A DNA stretch of 7,926 nt from Acidimicrobiales bacterium (GCA_030039575.1 JASHVH010000280.1:1-7926), one strand, 5' to 3'; shown: positions 1-6,542, numbered from the stretch's first letter. Translations and numbers: made by a program. The notes: a model not told the origin generated them from the sequence alone.

Positions 1-952
1 TGGCCCGCAGGTCCTTGCCCGCCGCCTTCGTCGCTATCCTCGTGGTACGCAGGCGGGGGTTGACGAACTCGTCTATGCCGAAATTAATGAGCGCCAGGCC
101 CGTGCCCACGAGGGCAATGCAGAGCCCGGGCGGCAGGAACCACCACCACGCGCCTACCTGTAATGCCTCGTTGTTCTCGGCCCAGTACAGCATGGTGCCC
201 CAGGACCAGGTCGTCACGCTCTCCAGGCCGAGAAAGGCGAGCCCGGCCTCGGTCAGGATGGCGAATATAACTGTGAACAGGAACCCGGCAGCCACAATGG
301 CAAGCTCGTTGGGCAGGATTTCGGCAAAGATGATGCGCATAGACCGCTCGCCGCTCGCCCGGGCGGCCTCGATGTAGTCCCGCTTGCGGATGCTGAGCGT
401 CTGCGCGCGAAGCACCCTCGCCCCCCAAGCCCATCCCGTCACGGCGATGACCAGGGTCACGCTCACTGCCCCCTTGTTGGGGAGGTACCCGGCCAACACG
501 ATCACGAGTGGCAACGCCGGTATAACGAGGAAGATGTTGGACAGCGCAGAAAGCACCTCGTCCGTCGTCCCGCCCAGGTAGCCGGACGCCAGACCTACGA
601 CGAGCGACACGAAAGTGGCGATGGCGGCGGCGCCGAAACCTACCAGCAGCGAGACCCGGGCGCCATAGAGCAGTTGGGCGAACACGTCCTGGCCCGCCTG
701 CGTTGTGCCGAGCCAGTGCGCCGCCGAAGGAGGCTGGAGTGACTCCGGCGAGAGCGCTGACGGGTTGGTGTGGTCGAAGATCGGCCCAAAAACCGCCAGC
801 AGTACGAAGAACCCGAGTATGGCCAAACCGGCGATGATCTTCCCGGACCGCAGCCCTCCGACCCAGCCCCAGCGCTGAGAAGGCGCCGCGCTCGGCTCAT
901 CAGCGCTCGCTCCACCTCCGCCGGCTTCGGCGGTGACCGCCACGCTCGTCAC
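1..952 (-). CDS. DppC/OppC-type ABC transporter permease (3' end cut by window edge)
   Basis: Inner-membrane permease subunit of a peptide/nickel-type (DppC/OppC) ABC importer; it would pair with the DppB-type protein encoded just upstream. I translated 317 codons from a GTG at 952-950 with no stop before the left edge; family members are about 280-320 aa, so only the last few codons are missing. A 38-residue Gly/Ala-rich cytoplasmic N-terminus precedes the first membrane segment (about 39-58). The usual LGTDxxGRDV signature appears as LGTTQAGQDVF (81-91). Further hydrophobic segments lie near 100-122, 135-155, 162-180, 218-240 and 268-290. The EAA loop that docks on the ATPase is clear at about 195-215 (EAARASGERSMRIIFAEILP). 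GGGGAG at 967-962, 9 nt before the GTG, supports this start. It follows the dppB stop by 23 nt. The ATPase genes probably lie to the left; the substrate cannot be told from the permease. Confidence 0.93.
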   Translation of the reverse strand, partial: MTSVAVTAEAGGGGASADEPSAAPSQRWGWVGGLRSGKIIAGLAILGFFVLLAVFGPIFDHTNPSALSPESLQPPSAAHWLGTTQAGQDVFAQLLYGARVSLLVGFGAAAIATFVSLVVGLASGYLGGTTDEVLSALSNIFLVIPALPLVIVLAGYLPNKGAVSVTLVIAVTGWAWGARVLRAQTLSIRKRDYIEAARASGERSMRIIFAEILPNELAIVAAGFLFTVIFAILTEAGLAFLGLESVTTWSWGTMLYWAENNEALQVGAWWWFLPPGLCIALVGTGLALINFGIDEFVNPRLRTTRIATKAAGKDLRA

Positions 953-975
953 GGAGCCAAGCTCCCCACGGCAGG

Positions 976-1956
976 CTAACCGTCCTGACGGGTGCGGGGG
1001 TCGAGGACGACGTAAACAGCGTCGGCGGCGATGTTCGCCACCAACACCGCGAGGGTAATAATCAGGAACACCCCCTGCATAAGGGGGTAGTCCTCGTTGT
1101 TGACGGCCTGGTAGAGGACATAACCAATACCGGGGTACGAAAAGACCACTTCCACCAATATCGCTCCGCTCACGACAAATCCCAGCGAGAGGGCGAAATT
1201 CGCTATGGACGGGAGGATTGCGTTGCGGGCGGCGTACGTCCACATGATGCGGCGCTTTGAAAGGCCTTTCGCTTCGGCCACCATCACATAGTCCTCGAAC
1301 AGCGTCGACACCATCATGTTGCGCATCCCGATGAGCCACCCTGCGATCGAGGAGACGACGATAGTGATGGCCGGGAGGGCAGCGTGGTAGGCCGCACTGG
1401 TAAGGAACGTGGCGGAAAAGCCGACCGTCGTCGAGTCGGAGAACCCGCCGCTATTGGGGAAGATGTGCATCTCGGTAGCGAAAAGGTAAATAACGATCAG
1501 GCCCAACCAGAAATAGGGGATGGCCAGCAGGAAGGTCGTGGCGGGCGGCAGGAACCCGTCGAGCCAGGAACCCCGTCGCCAGGCGATGACCATGCCAAGC
1601 AGTGTCCCTAAGACGAAGCTGACCACGGTGGAAACCCCGATGAGCACCGCCGTCCACGGCAGGCTTTCGCCGATCACCGACACGACCGAGCTCGGGAAGT
1701 AACTGAAAGACGTCCCCAGGTCGCCACGGAACAGGTTCCCCCAATAGCTGATGTACTGGGAGACGAGGCCGGAGTGGTTGAGGCCGTACAAAGCCGTGAG
1801 CGACTTGGTTGCCGCCGGCGAGAGCTGGCCCTTGTACTTGGCCATCAGGACCTCGACGGGGTTCCCCGGCATGAGCCTCGGGATGAGGAAATTGAGGGTG
1901 AGCGCCGCCCAGGCGGCCAAGAGGTAGAACGACGCCCGCCGGACCAGGAAGTTCAC
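976..1956 (-). CDS. DppB/OppB-type ABC transporter permease
   Basis: Membrane permease of a peptide-type (DppB/OppB) ABC importer, 326 aa, complete. The N-terminus (MNFLVRRASFYLL) is the usual family opening, followed by the first membrane helix (about 8-28) and the PGNPVE motif (30-35) equivalent to the family PGDP. Other hydrophobic segments are near 101-125, 138-161, 191-211, 250-272 and 292-318. The EAA loop is at about 221-249 (VAEAKGLSKRRIMWTYAARN, then AILP) and FSYPGIG (272-278) is typical of the family. An in-frame extension up to an ATG at 2142 exists but reads across the upstream deacetylase gene and is unlike any permease N-terminus. The GTG at 1956-1954 overlaps the deacetylase stop (GTGA), which suggests translational coupling. 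Which peptide, nickel or sugar-derived ligand is imported cannot be read from the permease. Confidence 0.94.
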   Translation of the reverse strand: MNFLVRRASFYLLAAWAALTLNFLIPRLMPGNPVEVLMAKYKGQLSPAATKSLTALYGLNHSGLVSQYISYWGNLFRGDLGTSFSYFPSSVVSVIGESLPWTAVLIGVSTVVSFVLGTLLGMVIAWRRGSWLDGFLPPATTFLLAIPYFWLGLIVIYLFATEMHIFPNSGGFSDSTTVGFSATFLTSAAYHAALPAITIVVSSIAGWLIGMRNMMVSTLFEDYVMVAEAKGLSKRRIMWTYAARNAILPSIANFALSLGFVVSGAILVEVVFSYPGIGYVLYQAVNNEDYPLMQGVFLIITLAVLVANIAADAVYVVLDPRTRQDG

Positions 1957-2648
1957 GACCCGCCGCCGCCCAGCTTCGGGACCGGGGCAAAAAACACCGA
2001 CGGGGGACGCATGAACGCCGCTCCCCGCCGGACGCCCGACATCTTGCCGCGAAGCGTTGTCAATGCCTCGTAATAGCCCTGGTAGTCGAAGTTCACTACG
2101 CCCCCCCGGAAAAGCTCGTGACAGCGGGCGCCGGCGAGCCACTCGTCGAAAACGCTGCTTATGTCGACCACTTCGTCGGCTCGGAAACCGTCGGCGTCTT
2201 CCCAGTTCTCCGCGTAGAAGAGCTGAGGGCTGCCATTTTGCGCCCCTCCGTTTTCCCGCTGCAATGCCAACGCGCGCTCGACCGCGAAATAACAGTTGGC
2301 GTGATCGCGGTGGAACGAGCCCCGCCAGTGGGTAACGACGACGGCCGGCCTCTCCCCGTCGATCACCGAGGCGACCGACCTGGCGACCTGGTCGCTGGCC
2401 ACCAGGTCGCCGTCCGCGTAATCGAGGATCCGCAAACGGGCGCCGAAACGACCAGCGGCCTCTTCGGCCTCGCTGAGCTTCTGGGCCTTGTAGGTGGCCC
2501 GGTCCCTGCGGGGGTGCCCGCCCTCGCCCGCCGTGAGATGCAAGAAGGTCACGTCCTCGCCGGCCTTGGCGTGGAGCAAGGCGAGGTGGCCGGCGGTGAA
2601 GTCCATGTCGCCCACGTGCGCCCCCACGAGCAAAAGCCCGCCGCTCAT
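1953..2648 (-). CDS. PIG-L/LmbE-like zinc deacetylase with atypical first motif
   Basis: A 231-aa protein of the PIG-L/LmbE fold, whose best-known members (MshB, BshB, PIG-L) remove N-acetyl groups from amino sugars with zinc. The family motif AHPDDE appears here as AHVGDM (10-15): His11 and Asp14, equivalent to zinc ligands, are kept, but the preceding Asp, the general base in MshB, is Gly13. The third zinc ligand region is intact as HRDH (113-116) in THWRGSFHRDH. GEGG (41-44), shared by many members, and AENWED (C-terminal half) are also present. The gene is not decayed: its length is normal and the C-terminal half is continuous. It starts at ATG 2648-2646, overlapping the GNAT stop (ATGA), with AAGGGA about 10 nt upstream, and its own stop overlaps the dppB start. 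A deacetylase or other hydrolase acting on the imported compound is likely; GalB (4-oxalomesaconate hydratase) shows that this fold can also do other chemistry. Confidence 0.87.
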   Translation of the reverse strand: MSGGLLLVGAHVGDMDFTAGHLALLHAKAGEDVTFLHLTAGEGGHPRRDRATYKAQKLSEAEEAAGRFGARLRILDYADGDLVASDQVARSVASVIDGERPAVVVTHWRGSFHRDHANCYFAVERALALQRENGGAQNGSPQLFYAENWEDADGFRADEVVDISSVFDEWLAGARCHELFRGGVVNFDYQGYYEALTTLRGKMSGVRRGAAFMRPPSVFFAPVPKLGGGGS

Positions 2649-3625
2649 GCAGCGCCCGTCCCTTCGAGCGCCCGCTCGTAGATGGCGAACCTACGGGTCA
2701 CCTCGAAGCCGGCCCGCTGGTACAGGCGCCCTGCCGCGTCGTCCTCACCCGTCCAGAGGAACCAGGCACAGTGCAGGCTTTGGGCCGCCATCTCCCTCAG
2801 CGTCTCGTGGAGAAGGACGTTGCCCAGGCCAAGGCGCCGCCTCTCGGGCACGACCCCGAAGGGGCCGAAGCGGTCCGCGCAGCCCAGGAAAGCGCCGAAT
2901 ATCGCAAACCCGGCGACCTCGTCCCCGTGGGTGGCGACCTGGATCTGGTCGGGGCTGGCGCCGTGGCGCAAGGCGACCCGGACGACGCTGGCCCAGTCTT
3001 CACTGAAGCTCCCGCACAGCCGCAGCAGCCGGGTGTACCACTCCACCGAGGGGGAGCCGAACCTCCACCCGTCGGCTTCCAGGCGCCACCTCTCCTTGGC
3101 CACGACTTCGGGCACCTCGTAGTCCACTAGCGATAGGTCCATAGCCACCACAGTCGAGATGTTGTGGTACCCGGAACGCTCGAACAGCTCGCGACTGCCC
3201 GGGTACCGCCCGACCGGGACCCCGGGGTAGTAATAGCCGGGTGGGTACGCTGACACCGACGCCCGGGTGCAGCCGCGTCCCACCAGGTACTGCTCAGCCC
3301 GGCGGAGCAGCTCACGGCCTATGCCCTGGCGCTGGTAGGCAGGGTCGACAACGAGGACGGGGATCCACCCTTCGGCGCCTCCACTTCCCGCGTCTGCCGG
3401 CCGCGGCGGGAGCTGCTCCGGGATGCCAACCGCGACGGCGTGCACGAAGCCCCTCACCTCTCCCTCGGCGTCCCTGGCTTCGACGAGGCCGGCCTCGTCG
3501 AAATTGTCGTCTAGCAGGGTCGTCCGGACGAAGCGGCTAAGGCTCACCTGGTCCTTCGGGAGGGTTCGCGCCCAACACTCGACGAGGGCCTCCTCGTCAC
3601 CCCCCACATAAGAGCGGTAGTCCAC
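2645..3625 (-). CDS. Tandem GNAT-domain N-acetyltransferase
   Basis: A 326-aa protein with two GNAT (Gcn5-related) acetyltransferase domains, predicted cytoplasmic. Domain 1 spans about 1-165 with the acetyl-CoA pyrophosphate loop QRQGIG (98-103) after VLVVDP; domain 2 spans about 185-320 with RRLGLG (263-268) after FGVVPE. Both loops fit the family R/Q-x-x-G-x-G/A rule, so both halves could bind acetyl-CoA. The segment PGYYYPGVPVGRYPG (129-143) resembles a motif I associate from memory with double-GNAT proteins. The GTG start (3625-3623) has AGGGGG at 3640-3635, 9 nt upstream, and is the first gene after a candidate promoter, so it is probably the operon's first gene. It is directly coupled (ATGA) to the deacetylase gene, which suggests that acetylation and deacetylation act on related molecules. 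The acceptor substrate is unknown; aminoglycoside-like or amino-sugar acceptors are possible but not shown. Confidence 0.88.
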   Translation of the reverse strand: MDYRSYVGGDEEALVECWARTLPKDQVSLSRFVRTTLLDDNFDEAGLVEARDAEGEVRGFVHAVAVGIPEQLPPRPADAGSGGAEGWIPVLVVDPAYQRQGIGRELLRRAEQYLVGRGCTRASVSAYPPGYYYPGVPVGRYPGSRELFERSGYHNISTVVAMDLSLVDYEVPEVVAKERWRLEADGWRFGSPSVEWYTRLLRLCGSFSEDWASVVRVALRHGASPDQIQVATHGDEVAGFAIFGAFLGCADRFGPFGVVPERRRLGLGNVLLHETLREMAAQSLHCAWFLWTGEDDAAGRLYQRAGFEVTRRFAIYERALEGTGAA

Positions 3626-3658
3626 TCCCGTGATCCCCCTTCGGCCAGCCAGCTCGCG

Positions 3659-3687
3659 TTTACAGGTGTTAGAGGTTCACCTCACAA
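3659..3687 (-). promoter_or_regulatory. Candidate sigma70-type promoter of the GNAT-PIG-L-dppBC operon
   Basis: On the minus strand TTGTGA (3687-3682; 4 of 6 to TTGACA) and TGTAAA (3664-3659; 4 of 6 to TATAAT) are separated by 17 bp. Transcription would begin near 3652, about 27 nt before the GTG start, leaving room for the Shine-Dalgarno at 3640-3635. The elements are imperfect, but spacing and position are right and no better promoter is seen upstream of the operon. Confidence 0.45.
3672..3683. promoter_or_regulatory. Palindrome GAGGT-TC-ACCTC, possible operator
   Basis: Two perfect 5-bp arms flank a TC centre. The site lies between the -35 and -10 of the candidate operon promoter and touches the -35, where a bound repressor would block RNA polymerase. 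It does not match the GTTGCGCAAC palindromes near the LacI gene, so a different regulator would be expected. A 12-bp dyad can occur by chance; the placement is what makes it worth listing. Confidence 0.35.
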
Positions 3688-3901
3688 GTAGCACCCTAGT
3701 AACTCTTTGGCGACGCCGGGGGCAGCCCGAGGACCGCTTGGCCTACAGGACAGACAGCGTCGATGGCGTCGTCACCAGGGCCCGGCCGTCGTTATCGCCG
3801 GCCTGGAGGTCGGCGCCTACCCGGGTCACTTGTCAGGTAGGCTTACCCGGCTAGCCGGTCCCGTGGTCCCCGACGTGGTTAGTCGCGAAGGACTTTGTGC
3901 T

Positions 3902-5137
3902 ATGCAGGCTCCTTTAACAGCCCGCCCTGCTCAGCAGCGCCTGCACCGGGCAGTCCAGGCAACATATGTATGTTTCCTGGCATCAGGCTTCGCCTTCGCC
4001 AGTTGGGCATCCAGGATCCCACAGGTACGAGCGCACTTTCACCTGCAGCCTTCCCAACTGGGGCTGGTGCTGTTGGCGATAGCCGGCGGCTCGGTCATCT
4101 CCTCATCGTTGTCAGGACCGCTCATCTCCTGGCTTGGCCCCCGGCGAGCCATTTCAGCGACGGCGGTGTTGCTTGGCGTGGCTCTGGTCATTATCGCAAC
4201 CGGTTACTTAGTTGCCTTGGCGATCGTCGTTGCCGGCTTGTTCGTCTTCGGCCTGGCCAGCGGGACGTGGGACCTCGCCATGAACGTTCACGGCGGGGCG
4301 CTCGAAGGCCACCTCGGCCGATCGATCATGCCCCGCTTTCACGCCGCGTGGAGTTTCGGCACCGTCGTTGGCGCGGTCGTAGGGGCCGCCGCGGTGGCCG
4401 TGCACCTCCCAGTAACTGCCCACCTCGTGGGCGTCGCTGTGGTGGTCGCGCTCGCCGTACTGCAAGCGGCGAGGTCTTTTCTGCCCAACCACTACCGGCC
4501 GACGACGGAAAATGACGCGCCAGGCGGCTGCCACCGTCCTGAGGAGCCCGCCCATGTCCATCGGGACATGCTCCGCGCTTGGCTCGAACCGCGCACACTT
4601 GCCATCGGCGCGTTCGCGCTGGCCTTCGCCTTCGCGGAGGGCACAGCCAACGATTGGTCGAGCCTCGCCGCCATCGACGGCTACCACGTGCCGGCCGCCC
4701 TGGGCACGCTTGTGCTCGCCACGTTTCTCGCCGCCATGACGATCGGCCGCTGGTTCTCGCCTTCCTTTGTGGACCACTACGGGCGGGTGCCGGTGGCTCG
4801 CCTCCTTGGTCTCGTCGCCATCATGGGTGTGGTCCTTTTCGTCTTCGGACCGGCGGTCCCATTCGCCTTCGCTGGTGCTCTCCTGTGGGGTGCCGGCACG
4901 TCGGTCGGTTTTCCCTTGGGAGTTAGCGCGGGCGGCGACCAACCCGAGTTGGCACCTGGCCGGGTCAGCGTCATCGCGTCAGTGGGCTACTGCGCATTTT
5001 TCGCCGGGCCGCCGCTCGTGGGTTTCCTGGCCGACCAATTGACGGTCTTGCGCGCCCTGATCTGCGTGGCCGTCCTCCTGGGCATCGCCATCGTGCTGGC
5101 GCCAGCGGTCCGCGGCCGAGCGTCGACAGAAACCTGA
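3902..5137 (+). CDS. MFS transporter, YbjJ/fucose-permease-like
   Basis: A 411-aa major facilitator superfamily membrane protein with about twelve hydrophobic segments, six on each side of a hydrophilic cytoplasmic loop (about 195-228, rich in His/Pro/Glu). Features that match YbjJ-like members are ASWASRIPQVR (34-43) after helix 1, the cytoplasmic GPRR loop (79-82), the segment DLAMNVHGGALEGHLGR (124-140) followed by MPRFHAAWSFG (143-153), and EGTANDWSS (246-254) in helix 7. Related proteins are annotated as sugar permeases or efflux pumps; direction and substrate are not readable here. The ATG at 3902 is preferred because GAAGGA lies at 3887-3892, 9 nt upstream, and hydrophobic sequence starts soon after; the upstream in-frame extension to 3707 is not membrane-like. 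It is divergent from the ABC operon and separated by 121 bp from the next gene on the same strand, so it could be an independent unit. Confidence 0.9.
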   Translation: MQAPLTARPAQQRLHRAVQATYVCFLASGFAFASWASRIPQVRAHFHLQPSQLGLVLLAIAGGSVISSSLSGPLISWLGPRRAISATAVLLGVALVIIATGYLVALAIVVAGLFVFGLASGTWDLAMNVHGGALEGHLGRSIMPRFHAAWSFGTVVGAVVGAAAVAVHLPVTAHLVGVAVVVALAVLQAARSFLPNHYRPTTENDAPGGCHRPEEPAHVHRDMLRAWLEPRTLAIGAFALAFAFAEGTANDWSSLAAIDGYHVPAALGTLVLATFLAAMTIGRWFSPSFVDHYGRVPVARLLGLVAIMGVVLFVFGPAVPFAFAGALLWGAGTSVGFPLGVSAGGDQPELAPGRVSVIASVGYCAFFAGPPLVGFLADQLTVLRALICVAVLLGIAIVLAPAVRGRASTET

Positions 5138-5258
5138 GGACAGTCCCGCGTCCCTTATAGTATGGTCAAGTCATTCACCCACCCGGCACCTCGGCGTCGC
5201 TAACTGAGCAACGCCGCCAGCCACGGGAGACGACTTCCATCGAAGGTTGAGTGACAGA
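5138..5258. promoter_or_regulatory. Leader of the M24 gene: candidate -10 and an imperfect dyad
   Basis: TATAGT at 5156-5161 is a good -10 match (5 of 6), but the segment 17 bp upstream (CCTGAG) is a poor -35, so this promoter is uncertain. Downstream is an imperfect inverted repeat at 5192-5216: arms CGGCGT/ACGCCG, one mismatch, then GCT/AGC around a 5-nt centre. It could be an operator or a leader stem-loop. Its right arm includes GAGCAACG, which resembles one half of the GTTGCGCAAC sites (8 of 11 positions over 5203-5213). No T-rich tract follows, so it is a weak candidate for an MFS terminator. Confidence 0.35.
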
Positions 5259-6446
5259 ATGCCATCTGGGAATTACGGGCACGGGATCGATGTACAGGAG
5301 TACTCTTCCAGGCTCGAGCGGGTGCGCTCTGCGCTCAAGCAGGCCGGAGCGGAGGTAGGTGCGGCATACGCAACACCGAGTTACCCGGCAGACGTCCAGT
5401 ACTTGACCGGGTATGACCCCCATATCGAAAGCGCGGCTGTACTGGTTTTCCCAAGCAACGTTGTCGTTCTCGGTGGCGCAGAAGGAAGGCGTGTATTCGA
5501 AGACGGAGCCACTTCCGGAGAGTGGAGGGACCTGATCGACTTCGTGATCCCTTACCAGGATTACGGCAACGTGAAGTTCTGGACGTTGCACGACATACTC
5601 ATCGACTGCCTCGGTCATCTCCCGGACCGCATAGGTCTTTTGTCGGACGACAACACAATACCAATTAGCTTTCGCCAGCAGTTGGCGGGTTCCGTGTCAC
5701 CTAATCCCTGCGAATTTGTCCAAATGAACGATGCCCTCATGGCCCTGAGATATCAAAAGAGCCCTACCGAGTTAGCCCTGTACCGCGAGGCCAGCCGGAT
5801 TGCCGGGATGGCCATGGTAGCCATGATAAGCGCAGTCGAGCCAGGTAAAACCGAGCTGCAGGTGGCGGCAGTGGGTGACTACACGATAAAAATGTTGGGG
5901 GCGTACAACTCTGGTTTCGATACCATAGTGTGCTCGGGCCCCCGGATAAATAGCGTTATTGGGAGGGCAACGGCTCGAGTGATCTCAGAGGGCGAAATGG
6001 TCATGCTCGGAGTAGCACCACGCTATAACGGCTATACTTCTGCGTCGGGACGAACGGTGGTGGCCGGACCGGCTGGGCTTGCACAACTGGAGTTGTTGGA
6101 CCACGCAGCATACGCTCTCCAACTTGCGGCCGCCGAGCTCCGCGAGGGCAACGAAGCGAGGAACGTCGACTTGGTCCCTCGCCAGTACCTGCGGGAGCAT
6201 GGGCTCGGTGAGTTCCACATGTACGGAGTAGGCCATGGGATCGGGCTCACCGAGTGCCAAGAATGGAAGACTGCGACTGCGGCAAGCGAATACGTCCTTC
6301 CCAGGGGCATTTGTATGCAGCTGGATATCGGCTTGTTCAACCATCCGGACCTGTACGGTCTCCGGCTGGAGGAGCCCTTCGTCATCACGCACGACGGCCG
6401 CGCCGAGCAGCTCACCGACGTCCCACTGGTGACTGCCCCGGCCTAG
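5259..6446 (+). CDS. Creatinase/prolidase-fold (M24) protein lacking canonical metal ligands
   Basis: A 395-aa cytoplasmic protein with the creatinase/aminopeptidase P layout: an N-terminal domain (about 10-160) and a C-terminal pita-bread domain (about 165-390). Compared with prolidase, which uses Asp, Asp, His, Glu, Glu to bind two metals, the first Asp is Gly251, the second is Ala262 (in GYTSASGRT), the His is kept as His326 in GHGIG, the first Glu is Asp356 (QLDIG) and the last Glu is kept as Glu371 (GLRLEE). The conserved His that precedes the first Asp by 17 residues is Ile234. A two-metal peptidase is therefore unlikely. The family also contains metal-independent creatinase and creatinase-like ectoine hydrolase, so a metal-free C-N hydrolase or a non-catalytic role is more plausible. 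The ATG at 5259 has GAAGG 12 nt upstream; the in-frame TTG at 5247 sits directly on that sequence and is less likely. The LacI gene follows after 200 bp. Confidence 0.88.
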   Translation: MPSGNYGHGIDVQEYSSRLERVRSALKQAGAEVGAAYATPSYPADVQYLTGYDPHIESAAVLVFPSNVVVLGGAEGRRVFEDGATSGEWRDLIDFVIPYQDYGNVKFWTLHDILIDCLGHLPDRIGLLSDDNTIPISFRQQLAGSVSPNPCEFVQMNDALMALRYQKSPTELALYREASRIAGMAMVAMISAVEPGKTELQVAAVGDYTIKMLGAYNSGFDTIVCSGPRINSVIGRATARVISEGEMVMLGVAPRYNGYTSASGRTVVAGPAGLAQLELLDHAAYALQLAAAELREGNEARNVDLVPRQYLREHGLGEFHMYGVGHGIGLTECQEWKTATAASEYVLPRGICMQLDIGLFNHPDLYGLRLEEPFVITHDGRAEQLTDVPLVTAPA

Positions 6447-6449
6447 TAC

Positions 6450-6476
6450 CCCGGCCGCTCACTGGTCGCGGGCGGG
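6450..6476 (+). terminator. GC-rich hairpin just after the M24 stop codon
   Basis: Arms 6450-6458 and 6468-6476 pair as two 4-bp GC blocks around one G-G mismatch, with a 9-nt loop; the hairpin begins 4 nt after the stop. There is no run of T after it, so it would be a non-classical terminator of the kind often predicted in high-GC bacteria, or merely a 3' mRNA structure. Confidence 0.35.
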
Positions 6477-6481
6477 AAGGT

Positions 6482-6517
6482 GGTGCACTGGTTGACGTAC
6501 CGCGAGGGTGCACTGGT
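6482..6517 (+). repeat. 11-bp direct repeat GGTGCACTGGT, 25-bp period
   Basis: Exact copies lie at 6482-6492 and 6507-6517, with a 14-bp spacer that includes a TTGACG box (6492-6497, sharing its first base with copy 1). Each copy contains the palindrome GTGCAC. They sit immediately upstream of the GTTGCGCAAC site, so they may be regulator sites or a small tandem duplication in the LacI promoter region. Confidence 0.5.
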
Positions 6518-6520
6518 GCT

Positions 6521-6530
6521 GTTGCGCAAC
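6521..6530. promoter_or_regulatory. GTTGCGCAAC palindrome, probable LacI-family operator (site 1)
   Basis: A perfect 10-bp palindrome with a central CG, the symmetry typical of LacI-family operators, located 117 bp upstream of the LacI start codon. An identical copy lies at 7885-7894 over the promoter downstream of the same gene. A TTGACG box at 6492-6497 would put the transcription start near this palindrome, although its -10 is poor. A second candidate promoter, CTGACA (6543-6548), 17 bp, CATAAA (6566-6571), lies downstream of the site. Autoregulation is the simplest reading. Confidence 0.6.
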
Positions 6531-6542
6531 GTAACACATGAC

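Larger units (their letters stand above)
3626..3901. other. Divergent intergenic region between the dpp-type operon and the MFS gene
   Basis: This 276-bp gap holds the operon promoter and palindrome on the left side. On the right side there are two adjacent dyads: GGTAGGCTTACC (3836-3847, 4-bp arms with near-symmetric centre) and the perfect palindrome CCGGCTAGCCGG (3847-3858). TTGTCA (3830-3835) could serve as a -35 for the MFS gene, but no good -10 follows at normal spacing. An open frame runs through 3707-3901 into the MFS gene; it encodes an Arg-rich segment with no family resemblance and I treat it as non-coding. No RNA gene was recognised. Confidence 0.6.

Noticed and set aside
1957..2142. 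N-terminal extension of the DppB permease to an ATG at 2142
   Set aside because: It lies entirely inside the deacetylase gene, encodes an Arg/Gly/Pro-rich segment unlike permeases, and the GTG at 1956 gives the standard family start and a 4-base overlap.
2118..2681. Plus-strand open frame (187 codons) opposite the PIG-L gene
   Set aside because: It mirrors the deacetylase coding sequence and shows no domain motif.
3707..3901. N-terminal extension of the MFS protein
   Set aside because: The 65 extra residues are hydrophilic and Arg-rich without family resemblance, while the ATG at 3902 has a well-placed GAAGGA.
4208..4942. Long minus-strand open frame (244 codons) opposite the MFS gene
   Set aside because: It is antisense to clear transmembrane coding sequence, charged and without recognisable motifs; such shadows are common in GC-rich DNA.
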